64,000 bases of DNA, taken from the NCBI GenBank assembly GCA_026400815.1, contig JAPLOI010000025.1, positions 1 through 64,000 of the forward strand, read 5' to 3'. The DNA comes from Alphaproteobacteria bacterium. GTDB lineage: Bacteria > Pseudomonadota > Alphaproteobacteria > Acetobacterales > Acetobacteraceae. Positions 9,063-18,857 of the stretch are shown piece by piece (within the stretch, counting starts at the first letter, position 1; every line of letters begins with the position of its first letter). Made by a program: the position numbers and the translations under genes. The notes under the pieces were generated by a model. The model saw only the letters and a list, made by a program, of their open reading frames with translations. It searched no databases and was not told the origin of the DNA.

Positions 9063-10754
9063 ATGTACGACGTTGCGATCGCGGGCGGTGGCTCGGCGGG
9101 GGCGGTGCTGGCGGCGCGGCTGAGCGAGGTGCCCGGCCTGCGAGTGATCCTGGTGGAGGCGGGGCCGGGGATCGACCCTGCCAATGTGCCGAAGGTTCTG
9201 GCGAGCCAGTATGCCGGCCGGGCGCAGTTCAACCCGGATTGGTTCTGGACCGAGCTGAAGGCCACGTTCGGCGAGCTGAAGTCGAACCAGCCTGGCGCCA
9301 AGCGCGGCTACGAGCAGCCGAAGGTGCTGGGCGGCGGCAGTGCGGTGAACGGGATCGGCGCCAACCGGGGGCAGCCGTCAGACTACGAGGAGTGGGTGGA
9401 CCAGGGCGCCGCCGGCTGGGGGTGGGATGAGGCGCTGCCCTATTTCCGCAAGCTGGAGCGTGAGCTGGTGCATGGGGGCGAACTGCACGGCAAGGATGGG
9501 CCGCTGCCGATCCAGCATATTCCGCGCAGCCAGTGGACGGGGTTCACCCAGGCGGTGGCCGAAGCGGTGAAGCCGGAGGGGCTGGACTTTGCCGAGGACC
9601 AGAACGGGCCGTGGCGGACCGGGATCATCCCGACCTCGATCAACGTGGACGAGCGCGGCCAGCGGGCGAGCACGGCGGTGGCGTATCTGACGGACGCGGT
9701 GCGGCGGCGGCCGAACCTCACCTTGCTGCCGATGACGCAGGTGCGGCGGGTGGTGGTGGAGAATGGCCGCGCCGTTGGGCTGCGCGTGGTGGTGGATGGG
9801 GCGGAGCAGGTGATCCGGGCGCGCCAGGTGGTGGTGAGTGCCGGGGCGATCGGCTCGCCGGCGCTGCTGATGCGCAGCGGCATCGGGCCCGGCGGGCATT
9901 TGCAGGCGCGGGGTATCCCGGTGGTAGCCGACCTGCCGGGGGTGGGGGAGAATCTGCAGGAGCATCCGGCGACCGGGGTTTCGGCGTTCCTGGCGCCAGG
10001 CGCGCGGGGGCAGGGGGGGGAGCGGTATCATTTGCAGACGCTGGTGCGGTGGTCCTCCGGGTTGGAAGGCACGCCGGAAGGGGACATGCACTGGGCGGTT
10101 TCCACGCGCAGCACCTGGCATGCGGTGGGGCGGCGGATCGGCGGGTTCTATGGCTGGGTGAACAAGAGCTATTCGCGCGGCAGCGTGCGCCTGGGGGCGG
10201 AGGTGGAGGGCGTGCCGGAGGTGGATTTCCGCATGCTGTCCGACCGTCGGGACCTGCTGCGGCTGATGCAGAGCTTCCGGATGAGCGTGCGGGTGCTGGA
10301 ACGGGTGAAGGCTTCGGGCGCGGCGCTGGAGATTTTCCCGAGCAGCTATTCCGACCGGATCAAGGCGCTGGCCAAGCCGACGGCGCAGAACGGGCTGGTG
10401 ATGGGGATTGCCGGGCCGATCATGGATGCGAGTGCGGTGCTGCGCCGGCGGATGCTGGCGGTGGCGACCGAGGATGCGCCTGCGCCGGGGTTCCTGGCGG
10501 CGGAGGATGACCGGCTGGAGGAATACCTGCGCCGGGTGGTCGGCGGGGTGTGGCACCCGTGCGGCACCTGCAAGATGGGCGCGGCGGGCGATCCGATGGC
10601 GGTGGTGGATGCGGCTGGGAGCGTGCGCAGGCTGGAGGGGCTAAGCGTGTGCGATGCCTCGGTGATGCCGACCATTCCGTGCGCGAATTTGAACGTGCCG
10701 GTGATCATGATTGCGGAGAAGATCGCGGATGGGTTGAAGGCGCGGCTGGGGTAG
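9063..10754 (+). CDS. GMC-family FAD oxidoreductase (choline dehydrogenase-like)
   Basis: 563 aa from ATG 9063, with ribosome site GGAGG 6 bp before it. FAD site VAIAGGGSAGAVLAARL at residues 4-20, GMC signature 1 VLGGGSAVNGIGANRG at about 89-104, and the catalytic histidine in WHPCGTCKMG at about 497 followed by CANLNVPVIMIAEKIADGL. GMC enzymes oxidise alcohols or sugars to aldehydes or lactones with FAD. No signal peptide, so cytoplasmic. It stands alone. The substrate is not predictable. Confidence 0.92.
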   Translation: MYDVAIAGGGSAGAVLAARLSEVPGLRVILVEAGPGIDPANVPKVLASQYAGRAQFNPDWFWTELKATFGELKSNQPGAKRGYEQPKVLGGGSAVNGIGANRGQPSDYEEWVDQGAAGWGWDEALPYFRKLERELVHGGELHGKDGPLPIQHIPRSQWTGFTQAVAEAVKPEGLDFAEDQNGPWRTGIIPTSINVDERGQRASTAVAYLTDAVRRRPNLTLLPMTQVRRVVVENGRAVGLRVVVDGAEQVIRARQVVVSAGAIGSPALLMRSGIGPGGHLQARGIPVVADLPGVGENLQEHPATGVSAFLAPGARGQGGERYHLQTLVRWSSGLEGTPEGDMHWAVSTRSTWHAVGRRIGGFYGWVNKSYSRGSVRLGAEVEGVPEVDFRMLSDRRDLLRLMQSFRMSVRVLERVKASGAALEIFPSSYSDRIKALAKPTAQNGLVMGIAGPIMDASAVLRRRMLAVATEDAPAPGFLAAEDDRLEEYLRRVVGGVWHPCGTCKMGAAGDPMAVVDAAGSVRRLEGLSVCDASVMPTIPCANLNVPVIMIAEKIADGLKARLG

Positions 10755-10771
10755 GGAGGAAGGAAAGGGAA

Positions 10772-10858
10772 CTGCCAAGGCGCCAAGGACGCCAAGACGA
10801 CGCCAAGGGTGCACCTCTTCTTGGCGCATCCTTGGCGAACTTGGCGCCTTGGCGGTTC
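10772..10858. repeat. inverted GCCAAGG-type intergenic repeat
   Basis: Two arrays of GCCAAG units face each other: GCCAAGGCGCCAAGGACG from 10774, and its near complement CTTGGCGCCTTGGC ending at about 10853. The structure fills the gap between two convergent genes and should fold into a long interrupted hairpin, so it probably serves as a bidirectional terminator. A second copy is at 24421. Confidence 0.7.
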
Positions 10859-10868
10859 TCTTGCTTCC

Positions 10869-11399
10869 TTATCCCCCCGCCACCTCGGGATAGCGCACTT
10901 CGAGGATCTCGATCTCCTCCCAGCCGCCCGGCGTCATCATCCGCACCGCCTCGCCCACCTTCGCGCGCAGCAGGGCGCGGGCGATGGGGGAGTGGAGGCT
11001 GACTTCGCCGCGGGTGATCTCGGCTTCGTCGACGCCCAGGACGGTGACGGTGCGTTCCTCGTCGCGGCTGTTCACGAAGGTGACGGTGGCGCCGAAGAAG
11101 ACGCGGTCGCGCTGGGTTTGCTGGCTGGGGTCCACCACCTCCGCGATGGCCAGGCGCTTGTGCAGGAAGCGCACGCGGCGGTCGATCTCGCGCAGGCGCT
11201 TCTTGCCGTACTGGTAGTCGCCGTTCTCTGACCGGTCGCCGTTGCCGGCGGCCCAGGTGACGATCTCCACCACCTTGGGGCGTTCCAGCACCCAGAGCGC
11301 GTGCAGCTCCTCGCGCAGGCGGGCATGGCCGGCGGGGGTCATGTAGTTCTTGGTGCCCGGGGGGAGGGGCGGGCCTTCCTCGTCATCGTCATCATCCAT
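10869..11399 (-). CDS. greB: transcription elongation factor GreB
   Basis: 176 aa from ATG 11399. An acidic N-terminal run (MDDDDDEEG) precedes the Gre core: TPAGHARLREELHALW, then NGDRSENGDYQYGKKRLREI, which is the GreB form of the coiled-coil tip, then DRRVRFLHKRLAIAEVV. The C-terminal FKBP-like domain ends with SPIARALLRAKVGEAVRM. GreB rescues backtracked RNA polymerase by stimulating transcript cleavage. In-frame starts exist at 11417 (ATG) and 11435 (TTG). No strong ribosome site decides among them, so the N-terminus is uncertain by up to 12 residues. Confidence 0.88.
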   Translation of the reverse strand: MDDDDDEEGPPLPPGTKNYMTPAGHARLREELHALWVLERPKVVEIVTWAAGNGDRSENGDYQYGKKRLREIDRRVRFLHKRLAIAEVVDPSQQTQRDRVFFGATVTFVNSRDEERTVTVLGVDEAEITRGEVSLHSPIARALLRAKVGEAVRMMTPGGWEEIEILEVRYPEVAGG

Positions 11400-11490
11400 G
11401 GCGGCAGGGTGCCCCATGGCAGGGGGCAGTGCCAAGCAACCCGGCCATGCGGCGGTGGACGCAACCGGGCCGCGCTTGTACCCAGGGCGG

Positions 11491-13335
11491 ATGTTCCGCT
11501 ATTTTGAAAACCTGCTGCGCCCGACCGAAGTCTCGCCCGAGGTGCCGCCCACCGAGGGCGGGCGCCAGGGGTTGGTGCGGTTCTACCTGCACTTCATCCG
11601 CCAGGTGCGCGGGCTGTTGGTGGCGCTGTTCTTTGCCGGGCTGCTGGTGGCGCTGATGGATGTGACCATCCCGGTGATGATCGGGCGGGTGGTGGAGCTG
11701 GTGGGGCGGGCGGAGCCGGCGGTGATCTTCCGCGACCATTGGCATGAGATGCTGGGCATGGCCGGCGTGATGCTGGTGCTGCGGCCGGCGGCGCTGCTGC
11801 TGCGGGTGCTGATCACCAACCAGGCGGTGAATGCCGGCATGACAAACCTGGTGCGCTGGCAAAGCCACTGGCACGTGGTGCGGCAGAGCTGGGGCTTCTT
11901 CCAGAACGATTTCGCCGGGCGCATCGCCAACCGGGTGATGCAGACGGGGCCGAGCCTGCGCGAGAGCGTGGTGAGCGCCACCAACGCGGTGTGGTACATC
12001 ATCGTCTATGGCACCAGCGCCGTGGGGCTGCTGGCCAGCATCGATCTGCGCCTGGCGCTGCCGATGCTGGGCTGGTTCTGCGGCTATGTGCTGATGCTGC
12101 GCTACTTCGTGCCGCGCATGCGAGACCGTTCGCGCGCGATGAGCGAGGTGCGATCGGCACTCACCGGCCGGATCGTGGACAGCTACACCAATATCCTAAC
12201 GGTGAAGCTGTTCGCCCGGGCGCGCGACGAGGACGATTTCGTGCGCGAATCCATCGACGAGCACACCACCACGTTCCGCCGCCAGCTGCGCATGACCACG
12301 CGCTATATCCTGACGCTGAACCTGATCAATGCCTGCCTGATCGTGGGCACCGGGGCGATGGCGATCTGGCTGTGGCGCATGGGCGAGGTGAGCGTGGGCA
12401 CGGTGGCGATGGCGCTGCCGCTGGCCTGGCAGATCAGCAACATGGCCGGCTGGGTCGGCGACAACGTGACCATGATCTTCGAGAACGTGGGCGTGGTGCA
12501 GGAGGGCATGCGCTCCATCGCCGTGCCGCGGCAGATGCCGGATGCGCCTGATGCGAAGGAGCTGGAGGTTTCGAAGGGCGAGATAAGGTTCGAGGCGGTG
12601 CGCTTCGGCTACGGCACCGAGCGCGGCGTGCTGCACGACCTCAATTTGCATATCCGGCCCGGGGAGCGGGTGGGGCTGGTGGGGCATTCCGGCGCGGGTA
12701 AGTCCACGCTGGTGAACCTGCTGCTGAACTTCCACACGCCGGAGGCCGGGCGGATCGTGATCGACGGGCAGGATATCGCCCGTGTGACGCAGGAGAGCCT
12801 GCGCACCCAGATTGCGATGGTGACGCAGGATACCTCCCTGCTGCATCGCTCGATCCGCCAGAACATCGCCTATGGCCGGCCCTGGGCGAGCGATGCGGAG
12901 GTGCGCGCGGCGGCGGACCAGGCGGAGGCGACCGAGTTCATCGAGTTGCTGGAGGATTGGGGCGGGCGGCGCGGCTTCGAGGCGCATGTGGGCGAGCGCG
13001 GCGTGAAGCTGTCCGGCGGGCAGCGCCAGCGCGTGGCGATCGCGCGGGTGATCCTGAAGGATGCGCCGATCCTGGTGCTGGACGAGGCGACCTCGGCCTT
13101 GGATTCCGAGGTGGAGGCGGCGATCCAGGGCCAGCTGGAGACGCTGATGAAGGGGCGCACCGTGATCGCCATCGCGCACCGGCTTTCAACCATCGCGCGG
13201 ATGGACCGGCTGGTGGTGATGGAGCAGGGCCGGATCGTGGAACAAGGCACGCATGCGGAGCTGCTGGCGGCCGGCGGGGCCTATGCGCGGATGTGGCTGC
13301 GCCAATCCGGCGGGTTCGCGGAAGCGGCTGAATAG
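11491..13335 (+). CDS. ABC exporter, fused permease/ATPase
   Basis: 614 aa from ATG 11491. Six-helix type IV exporter transmembrane domain (about 25-335), then a nucleotide-binding domain: Walker A GHSGAGKST at about 398, Q-loop MVTQDTSLLHRS, signature [14 protein letters not shown] at about 507, Walker B ILVLDEATSALD, H-loop IAHRLSTIA. Half-transporter that would act as a homodimer. The charged N-terminal stretch before TM1 (PTEVSPEVPPTEGG) is typical of alphaproteobacterial members. Substrate unknown; lipids, peptides or drugs are all possible. It is 121 bp upstream of the sugar importer operon and may be co-transcribed. Confidence 0.9.
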   Translation: MFRYFENLLRPTEVSPEVPPTEGGRQGLVRFYLHFIRQVRGLLVALFFAGLLVALMDVTIPVMIGRVVELVGRAEPAVIFRDHWHEMLGMAGVMLVLRPAALLLRVLITNQAVNAGMTNLVRWQSHWHVVRQSWGFFQNDFAGRIANRVMQTGPSLRESVVSATNAVWYIIVYGTSAVGLLASIDLRLALPMLGWFCGYVLMLRYFVPRMRDRSRAMSEVRSALTGRIVDSYTNILTVKLFARARDEDDFVRESIDEHTTTFRRQLRMTTRYILTLNLINACLIVGTGAMAIWLWRMGEVSVGTVAMALPLAWQISNMAGWVGDNVTMIFENVGVVQEGMRSIAVPRQMPDAPDAKELEVSKGEIRFEAVRFGYGTERGVLHDLNLHIRPGERVGLVGHSGAGKSTLVNLLLNFHTPEAGRIVIDGQDIARVTQESLRTQIAMVTQDTSLLHRSIRQNIAYGRPWASDAEVRAAADQAEATEFIELLEDWGGRRGFEAHVGERGVKLSGGQRQRVAIARVILKDAPILVLDEATSALDSEVEAAIQGQLETLMKGRTVIAIAHRLSTIARMDRLVVMEQGRIVEQGTHAELLAAGGAYARMWLRQSGGFAEAAE

Positions 13336-13456
13336 CGCTTGGCGCTTGCCAAAGCCGGGCCGGCGGTGCAATTGCGTGATGAGATCGTCCGGGAGGTGCC
13401 CGGCGGCGCAAGAGCGGAGCCGAACGGCTTCGACGCAGGGGAGGCGGCTCAGGCCC

Positions 13457-14512
<1,056 letters not shown>

Positions 14513-14525
14513 AAGACTGCAACGC

Positions 14526-14540
14526 GCGGCCCCAGGCCGC
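14526..14540 (+). promoter_or_regulatory. small hairpin between ATPase and binding-protein genes
   Basis: GCGGCC at 14526-14531 and GGCCGC at 14535-14540 form a 6-bp GC stem with a 3-nt loop, ending 5 bp before the GGGAGG ribosome site of the binding-protein gene. It has no U-tract, so mRNA stabilisation or processing is more likely than termination. Confidence 0.35.
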
Positions 14541-14558
14541 CTCAGGGAGGACCAACAC

Positions 14559-15905
14559 ATGGATCGCTTCACGCGACGGGATGCGTTCAGGATGGGGGCC
14601 GGCGCTGCGCTCGGCACCGCCGCCCTGGCTGGCGAGGCCAGCGCCCAGGCCGGGATTCCCACCATGCCCGCCACCGCGCCCAGCCTGCCGCTGGAAGCCG
14701 GGGCCACGATCCGGGTGATCCGCCCGACCAAGTTCGTCGATGCCGACGAGGTGGTGTGGAACGAGAACCAGGCGAAGTTCATCAAGGCCACCGGCGTGCA
14801 GGTCCGCACGGACTACGTGGGCTGGGAAGACATCCGCGCCCAGGTGGCCGTGGCCGCGCGCACCGGCGCTGGCCCGGATGTGGTCGCCGGCTGGGCCGCC
14901 GATCCGCATCTGTACTACGACAAGGTCCTGGATATGACGGACCTCGCCGAATACCTCGGCAAGAAGTACGGCGGCTGGGGCCCGCTGCCGGAGCGGTTCG
15001 GCAAGCGCTTCGGCACCAACAACTGGATCTCCATCCCGATGGGCTGCGGCGGCGGTGCGCTGGTGTACCGCAAGAGCCTGCTGAACTCGGTGGGCTACGC
15101 GGCACCGCCGAACGAGCTGGACCGGTTCCTGGACATGGCGCGCAAGCTGCAGAAGGCGGGCAAGCCGATCGGCTTCGCGCTGGGCAATGCCGTGGGCGAC
15201 GGCAACGGCACCGCCAACTGGCTGCTGTGGGCGCATGGCGGCTACCAGGTGGATGAGAAGGGCGCGGTATCGATCAACCGCAAGGAGACGATCGAGGCCC
15301 TGAAGTATGGCGCCGAGCTGTACAAGACCTTCATCCCCGGCACGCTCTCCTGGCTCGACCCCTCGAACAACAAGGCGTTCATCTCCGAGGAAATCAGCCT
15401 GACCGGCAACGGCGTGTCGGTGTACTTCGTGCTGAAGAACGACCCCAAGACGGCGGCGATCGCCCAGGACACCCAGCATGCCCGCATGCCGGGCGCGCAG
15501 GGCACCCGCTATCCGGAAACCGCGAACGTGCTGAACGCCATGGTGTTCAAGCACACGAAGTTCCCGAATGCGGCCAAGGCCTTCATTCAGTTCATGATGG
15601 AAGCCGACCAGTACGACCCCTGGCTGACCAAGTGCCTGGGCTACTGGGCGCACCCGCTGCTGGCGTTCGACAAGAGCGCCGCGTGGTCGGACGATCCGAA
15701 GGTGCTGCCGTATCGCGACGCGCAGAAGATGCCGTACTGGGTTGGCTACAAGGGCCCGATCTCGGCCGCTTCCGGCGCCGTGGATGCCGAGTACGTGATG
15801 GTGCAGATGTTCGCCAGCGTGTGCTCCGGCCAGGCCACTCCCGCCGATGCGGCGAAGGAGGCCGAGCGCCGCGTGGCGCGCATCTACCGCCGCGCTGCCG
15901 GCTGA
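14559..15905 (+). CDS. Tat-exported ABC substrate-binding protein (sugar/glycerol-phosphate type)
   Basis: 448 aa. Twin-arginine signal MDRFTRRDAFRMG followed by a hydrophobic stretch and the cleavage region GEASAQA (about 25-31). The mature protein fits cluster-B periplasmic binding proteins, with IKATGVQVRTDYVGWEDIRA near the N-terminus and AANVLNAMV-type hinge patterns (ETANVLNAMVFKHTKFPNAA). The binding partners are the permeases encoded directly downstream. Tat rather than Sec export suggests folding in the cytoplasm before transport. Ligand unknown; carbohydrate or polyol is most likely from the family of its permeases and ATPase. Confidence 0.9.
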   Translation: MDRFTRRDAFRMGAGAALGTAALAGEASAQAGIPTMPATAPSLPLEAGATIRVIRPTKFVDADEVVWNENQAKFIKATGVQVRTDYVGWEDIRAQVAVAARTGAGPDVVAGWAADPHLYYDKVLDMTDLAEYLGKKYGGWGPLPERFGKRFGTNNWISIPMGCGGGALVYRKSLLNSVGYAAPPNELDRFLDMARKLQKAGKPIGFALGNAVGDGNGTANWLLWAHGGYQVDEKGAVSINRKETIEALKYGAELYKTFIPGTLSWLDPSNNKAFISEEISLTGNGVSVYFVLKNDPKTAAIAQDTQHARMPGAQGTRYPETANVLNAMVFKHTKFPNAAKAFIQFMMEADQYDPWLTKCLGYWAHPLLAFDKSAAWSDDPKVLPYRDAQKMPYWVGYKGPISAASGAVDAEYVMVQMFASVCSGQATPADAAKEAERRVARIYRRAAG

Positions 15906-15913
15906 TGACTGCG

Positions 15914-15949
15914 ATGGGTGCCGCCGGGGGAGACCGTGGCGGCACCCAT
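15914..15949 (+). terminator. intercistronic hairpin after the binding-protein gene
   Basis: A perfect 12-bp stem (ATGGGTGCCGCC at 15914-15925, complement at 15938-15949) with a 12-nt loop, followed by GACTTTTCC. It is 8 bp after the binding-protein stop and 23 bp before the permease start. This is the usual position for a partial terminator or 3' stabiliser that keeps binding protein in excess over the permeases. Confidence 0.65.
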
Positions 15950-15972
15950 GACTTTTCCGTGCCCGCGAAAGG

Positions 15973-16926
15973 ATGACCATGGACGCCTCCACCTGGGTGG
16001 CGAAGCGCCCCGAGCCGACCGCGCTGGCGCGGCTGTTCGACTACAAGCCCTTCCTGATCGCCGTCTGCCTGTTTCCGGCGGTGGGGCTGCTGATGGCGTT
16101 CCTGACCTATCCGCTGGGCCTGGGCGTGTACCTGGCCTTCACCGACACGCAGATCGGCGGCAACGGCAAGTGGGTGGGGCTGGAGAACTTCATCGACCTG
16201 ATGGAAGACCCGATCTTCCTGCAGAGCGTGTGGTGGACCTTCGTCTATACCGCCATCGCCACGGTGGGGAAGTTTGCCCTCGGCCTGTGGCTGGCGCTGC
16301 TGCTGAACGACAATATCCCGTTCAAATCCGCCATCCGCGCCATCATCCTGCTGCCCTACATCGTGCCCACGGTGCTGTCGGCCATTGCGTGGTGGTGGAT
16401 CTACGACCCGCAATTCTCCATCATCTCCTACGTGGTGGTGGATCAGCTTGGGCTGCGTGACCGCTACTATGATTTCCTCGGCGAGCCCTGGCCGGCGCGC
16501 TGGAGCCTGATCGTGGCCAATATCTGGCGCGGCATCCCGTTCGTGGCGATCACGCTGCTGGCCGGGCTGCAGACCATCTCGCCCTCGCTGTACGAGGCCG
16601 CCATGCTGGACGGTGCCTCTGGCTGGCAGCGCTTCCGGCGCATCACCGCGCCGCTGCTGATGCCGATCCTGGCGATCGTGATGACCTTCTCCGTGCTGTT
16701 CACCTTCACCGACTTCCAGCTGGTGTATGCCATCACCCGCGGCGGGCCGATCAACTCCACCCACCTGATGGCAACCCTGGCCTTCCAGCGCGGCATTCCC
16801 GCCGGGCAGTTGGGCGAGGGGGCTGCGATCGCGGTGGCGATGATCCCGTTCCTCGTGTTCGCAACGCTGTTCAGCTACTACGCACTCGGCAACCGCAAGT
16901 GGCAGCAGGGCTCCGACAATGACTGA
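15973..16926 (+). CDS. sugar ABC transporter permease, first subunit (MalF/UgpA type)
   Basis: 317 aa with six predicted membrane spans. The EAA loop that contacts the ATPase is SLYEAAMLDGASGWQRFRRI (about 207-226). The N-terminal cytoplasmic arm (STWVAKRPEPTALARLFDYK) is typical. It forms the inner-membrane channel as a heterodimer with the next gene's product; the two coding regions overlap by 8 bp, which implies coupled translation in a fixed ratio. Confidence 0.92.
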   Translation: MTMDASTWVAKRPEPTALARLFDYKPFLIAVCLFPAVGLLMAFLTYPLGLGVYLAFTDTQIGGNGKWVGLENFIDLMEDPIFLQSVWWTFVYTAIATVGKFALGLWLALLLNDNIPFKSAIRAIILLPYIVPTVLSAIAWWWIYDPQFSIISYVVVDQLGLRDRYYDFLGEPWPARWSLIVANIWRGIPFVAITLLAGLQTISPSLYEAAMLDGASGWQRFRRITAPLLMPILAIVMTFSVLFTFTDFQLVYAITRGGPINSTHLMATLAFQRGIPAGQLGEGAAIAVAMIPFLVFATLFSYYALGNRKWQQGSDND

Positions 16927-17869
16927 CGCCCCGAAGCCGCTTTCCACGATCAACGCCGCCAACCTCAATACCAGGGTCGATTCCGAGGTTCATGGCGGCG
17001 TGACCGAGGCCGAAGGGCCGCAGCTGATGAGCTGGGACAGCCACACCCGCCGCTGGGTGGTGGTGTATATCCCGCTGATGCTGTTCCTGTTCGTGCTGTT
17101 GTTCCCGTTCTATTGGATGGGCGTTACCACCTTCAAGCCGGACAGCGAGCTGCTGGACTTCAAGAACAACAACCCGTTCTGGGTGACCAGCCCGACCCTG
17201 GCCAACATCAAGAAGCTGCTGTTCGACACCGATTACGGCCACTGGCTGGTGACCACGATGTTCGTGGCCGTCGGCTCCACCTTCCTGTCCATCCTGGCCA
17301 GCGTGCTGGCCGCCTATGCCATCCAGCGGCTGCGCTTCCGCGGCTCGGAATATGTGGGCCTGGCGATCTATGCCGCCTACCTGGTGCCGCCCTCCATCCT
17401 GTTCATCCCGCTGGCGCAGGTGGTGTTCGAGATGGGGCTGTACGACACCTCCTTCGCGCTGATCCTCACCTATCCCACCTTCCTGGTGCCGTTCTGCACC
17501 TGGCTGCTGATCGGCTACTTCAAGTCGATCCCGTATGAACTGGAGGAGTGCGCGCTGATCGACGGCGCCTCGCGCCTGCAGATCCTGCGGCGGATCACGC
17601 TGCCGCTGGCGGTGCCGGGCCTGATCTCCGCCGGCATCTTCGCCTTCACGCTCAGCTGGAACGAGTTCATCTACGCGCTGGCCTTCATCAGCTCCACCGA
17701 GAACAAGACGGTGCCGGTGGCGATCCTGACGGAGCTGGTTTCCGGCGACGTGTACCACTGGGGCGCGCTGATGGCCGGGGCGCTGCTCGGCTCCCTGCCG
17801 GTGGCGATCTTCTACATGTTCTTCGTGGAATACTACGTCTCCAGCCTCACGGGCGCGGTGAAGGAATGA
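16919..17869 (+). CDS. sugar ABC transporter permease, second subunit (MalG/UgpE type)
   Basis: 316 aa with six predicted spans. EAA loop YELEECALIDGASRLQILRR (about 206-225) and the following Pro-Gly (AVPGLISAGIF) are typical of the second permease. A longer than usual N-terminal cytoplasmic stretch (about 40 residues, NTRVDSEVHGGVTEAEG) precedes TM1. Its stop codon overlaps the next start (ATGA), so the acetyltransferase belongs to the same transcript. Confidence 0.92.
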   Translation: MTDAPKPLSTINAANLNTRVDSEVHGGVTEAEGPQLMSWDSHTRRWVVVYIPLMLFLFVLLFPFYWMGVTTFKPDSELLDFKNNNPFWVTSPTLANIKKLLFDTDYGHWLVTTMFVAVGSTFLSILASVLAAYAIQRLRFRGSEYVGLAIYAAYLVPPSILFIPLAQVVFEMGLYDTSFALILTYPTFLVPFCTWLLIGYFKSIPYELEECALIDGASRLQILRRITLPLAVPGLISAGIFAFTLSWNEFIYALAFISSTENKTVPVAILTELVSGDVYHWGALMAGALLGSLPVAIFYMFFVEYYVSSLTGAVKE

Positions 17870-18321
17870 GCGTGGTTGTCCGCCCCGCGGGGCCGGATGA
17901 CCTTGCTGCCGTGCTGCACCTGCTGGGGCAGCTGAACCCGGCGGACGAGGCGCTCGACCCCGGGCTTGCCGCCGAGACGTGGCGGGAGATCCTGGGGCGG
18001 GCGGGCGTTCATACGCTGGTCGCCTGCCTCGACAAAGCCGTGGTGGCGTGCCTGACCGTGGTGGTGGTGCCGAATCTGTCGCGCGGGGCCAAGCCCTATG
18101 CGCTGATCGAGAACGTGGTGACCGACGAGGCGCATCGCGGGCGGCGGATCGGGCGCACCCTGCTGGATGCCGCGCTGGAGCTGGCCTGGGGCGAGGGTGC
18201 CTACAAGGCGATGCTGATGACGGGGTCGAAAAAGGACTCGACGCTGGGGTTCTATCGCGCGGCTGGGTTCACCGATGATAAGACGGCGTTCCAGGTGCGG
18301 CGGGTGGCTTACGCAAGGTAA
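17866..18321 (+). CDS. GNAT-family N-acetyltransferase
   Basis: 151 aa from ATG 17866, which overlaps the permease stop by 4 bp. The acetyl-CoA site is NVVTDEAHRGRRIGRTLLDA (V-x-x-x-x-R-G-x-x-I-G), and YKAMLMTGSKKDSTLGFYRAAGF is the usual C-terminal helix and strand. Soluble, single GNAT domain. Being the last gene of a transporter operon suggests it acetylates the imported compound or a product of it, but that is only positional inference. Its stop codon lies inside the left arm of a dispersed repeat. Confidence 0.85.
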   Translation: MSVVVRPAGPDDLAAVLHLLGQLNPADEALDPGLAAETWREILGRAGVHTLVACLDKAVVACLTVVVVPNLSRGAKPYALIENVVTDEAHRGRRIGRTLLDAALELAWGEGAYKAMLMTGSKKDSTLGFYRAAGFTDDKTAFQVRRVAYAR

Positions 18322-18449
18322 GCAAGCGTCTTCTTTTTTCTGAAGAAAAAAGAAGCAAAAAACACTTCCTGAATGGCGCCTCGATCAACTGGCCGAGGCC
18401 CAGGTTACAAAAGTTTTTTGATTCTTTTTTTCAAAAAAGAACCGCTTAC
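18318..18449. repeat. dispersed double-hairpin element, copy 2 (B left, A right)
   Basis: Left hairpin with 11-bp arms (CTTCTTTTTTC) around TGAA at 18330-18355; right hairpin TTCTTTTTT / AAAAAAGAA at about 18422-18441. Outer arms GTAAGC (18318-18323) and GCTTAC (18444-18449) are complementary, and each contains the TAA stop of the flanking gene. The element thus spans exactly from stop to stop of a convergent pair. The centre has a short GCCTCG / CGAGGC pairing. Confidence 0.88.
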
Positions 18450-18847
18450 TCCCTTCTGCCTGCTGCACGTCTAAGCCTAGCCTTGGGCTGAGGCGTAGTG
18501 GCATCCAGCACCGCGTGCATGGTGGCGATGGTTTCCGGCGGCAGGCGGGCGATCACCTGGGCCATGCGGTTGGCGAGCGCGGTCTGCTCGGGCGTAAGGC
18601 CGGCGGTATCGACCACCACGCGGGGGTGGGAGAGGCGGGCGAGTTGGGCGAGTTCCTCGGCTTCGTCCCAGATCAGGCCGAAGGCGTCGCAAACCTGGTG
18701 CACCAGGCCACCGCTGGGGGCGCCGCGCTTGCCGTGTTCCAGGGCGGAGAGGTAGGCGGCGGAGACCTGGAGTTGGGCGGCGAGGTCGCGCAGGGTCATC
18801 CCCCGCGCGGCCCGCAGCGCCCGCACCCTGGCGCCGAATGGGGTCAT
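18446..18847 (-). CDS. XRE-family transcriptional regulator
   Basis: 133 aa from ATG 18847. The Cro/C1 helix-turn-helix is at about 6-60: LRAARGMTLRDLAAQLQVSA then YLSALEHGKRG. The remainder is a helical tail (LTPEQTALANRMAQVIARLP) with a basic C-terminus. It begins 10 bp after the gamma-glutamyltransferase stop on the same strand and is probably in its operon. It may regulate that gene or respond to its product; no operator is identifiable. Confidence 0.85.
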   Translation of the reverse strand: MTPFGARVRALRAARGMTLRDLAAQLQVSAAYLSALEHGKRGAPSGGLVHQVCDAFGLIWDEAEELAQLARLSHPRVVVDTAGLTPEQTALANRMAQVIARLPPETIATMHAVLDATTPQPKARLRRAAGRRE

Positions 18848-18857
18848 TCGGCCGTGT

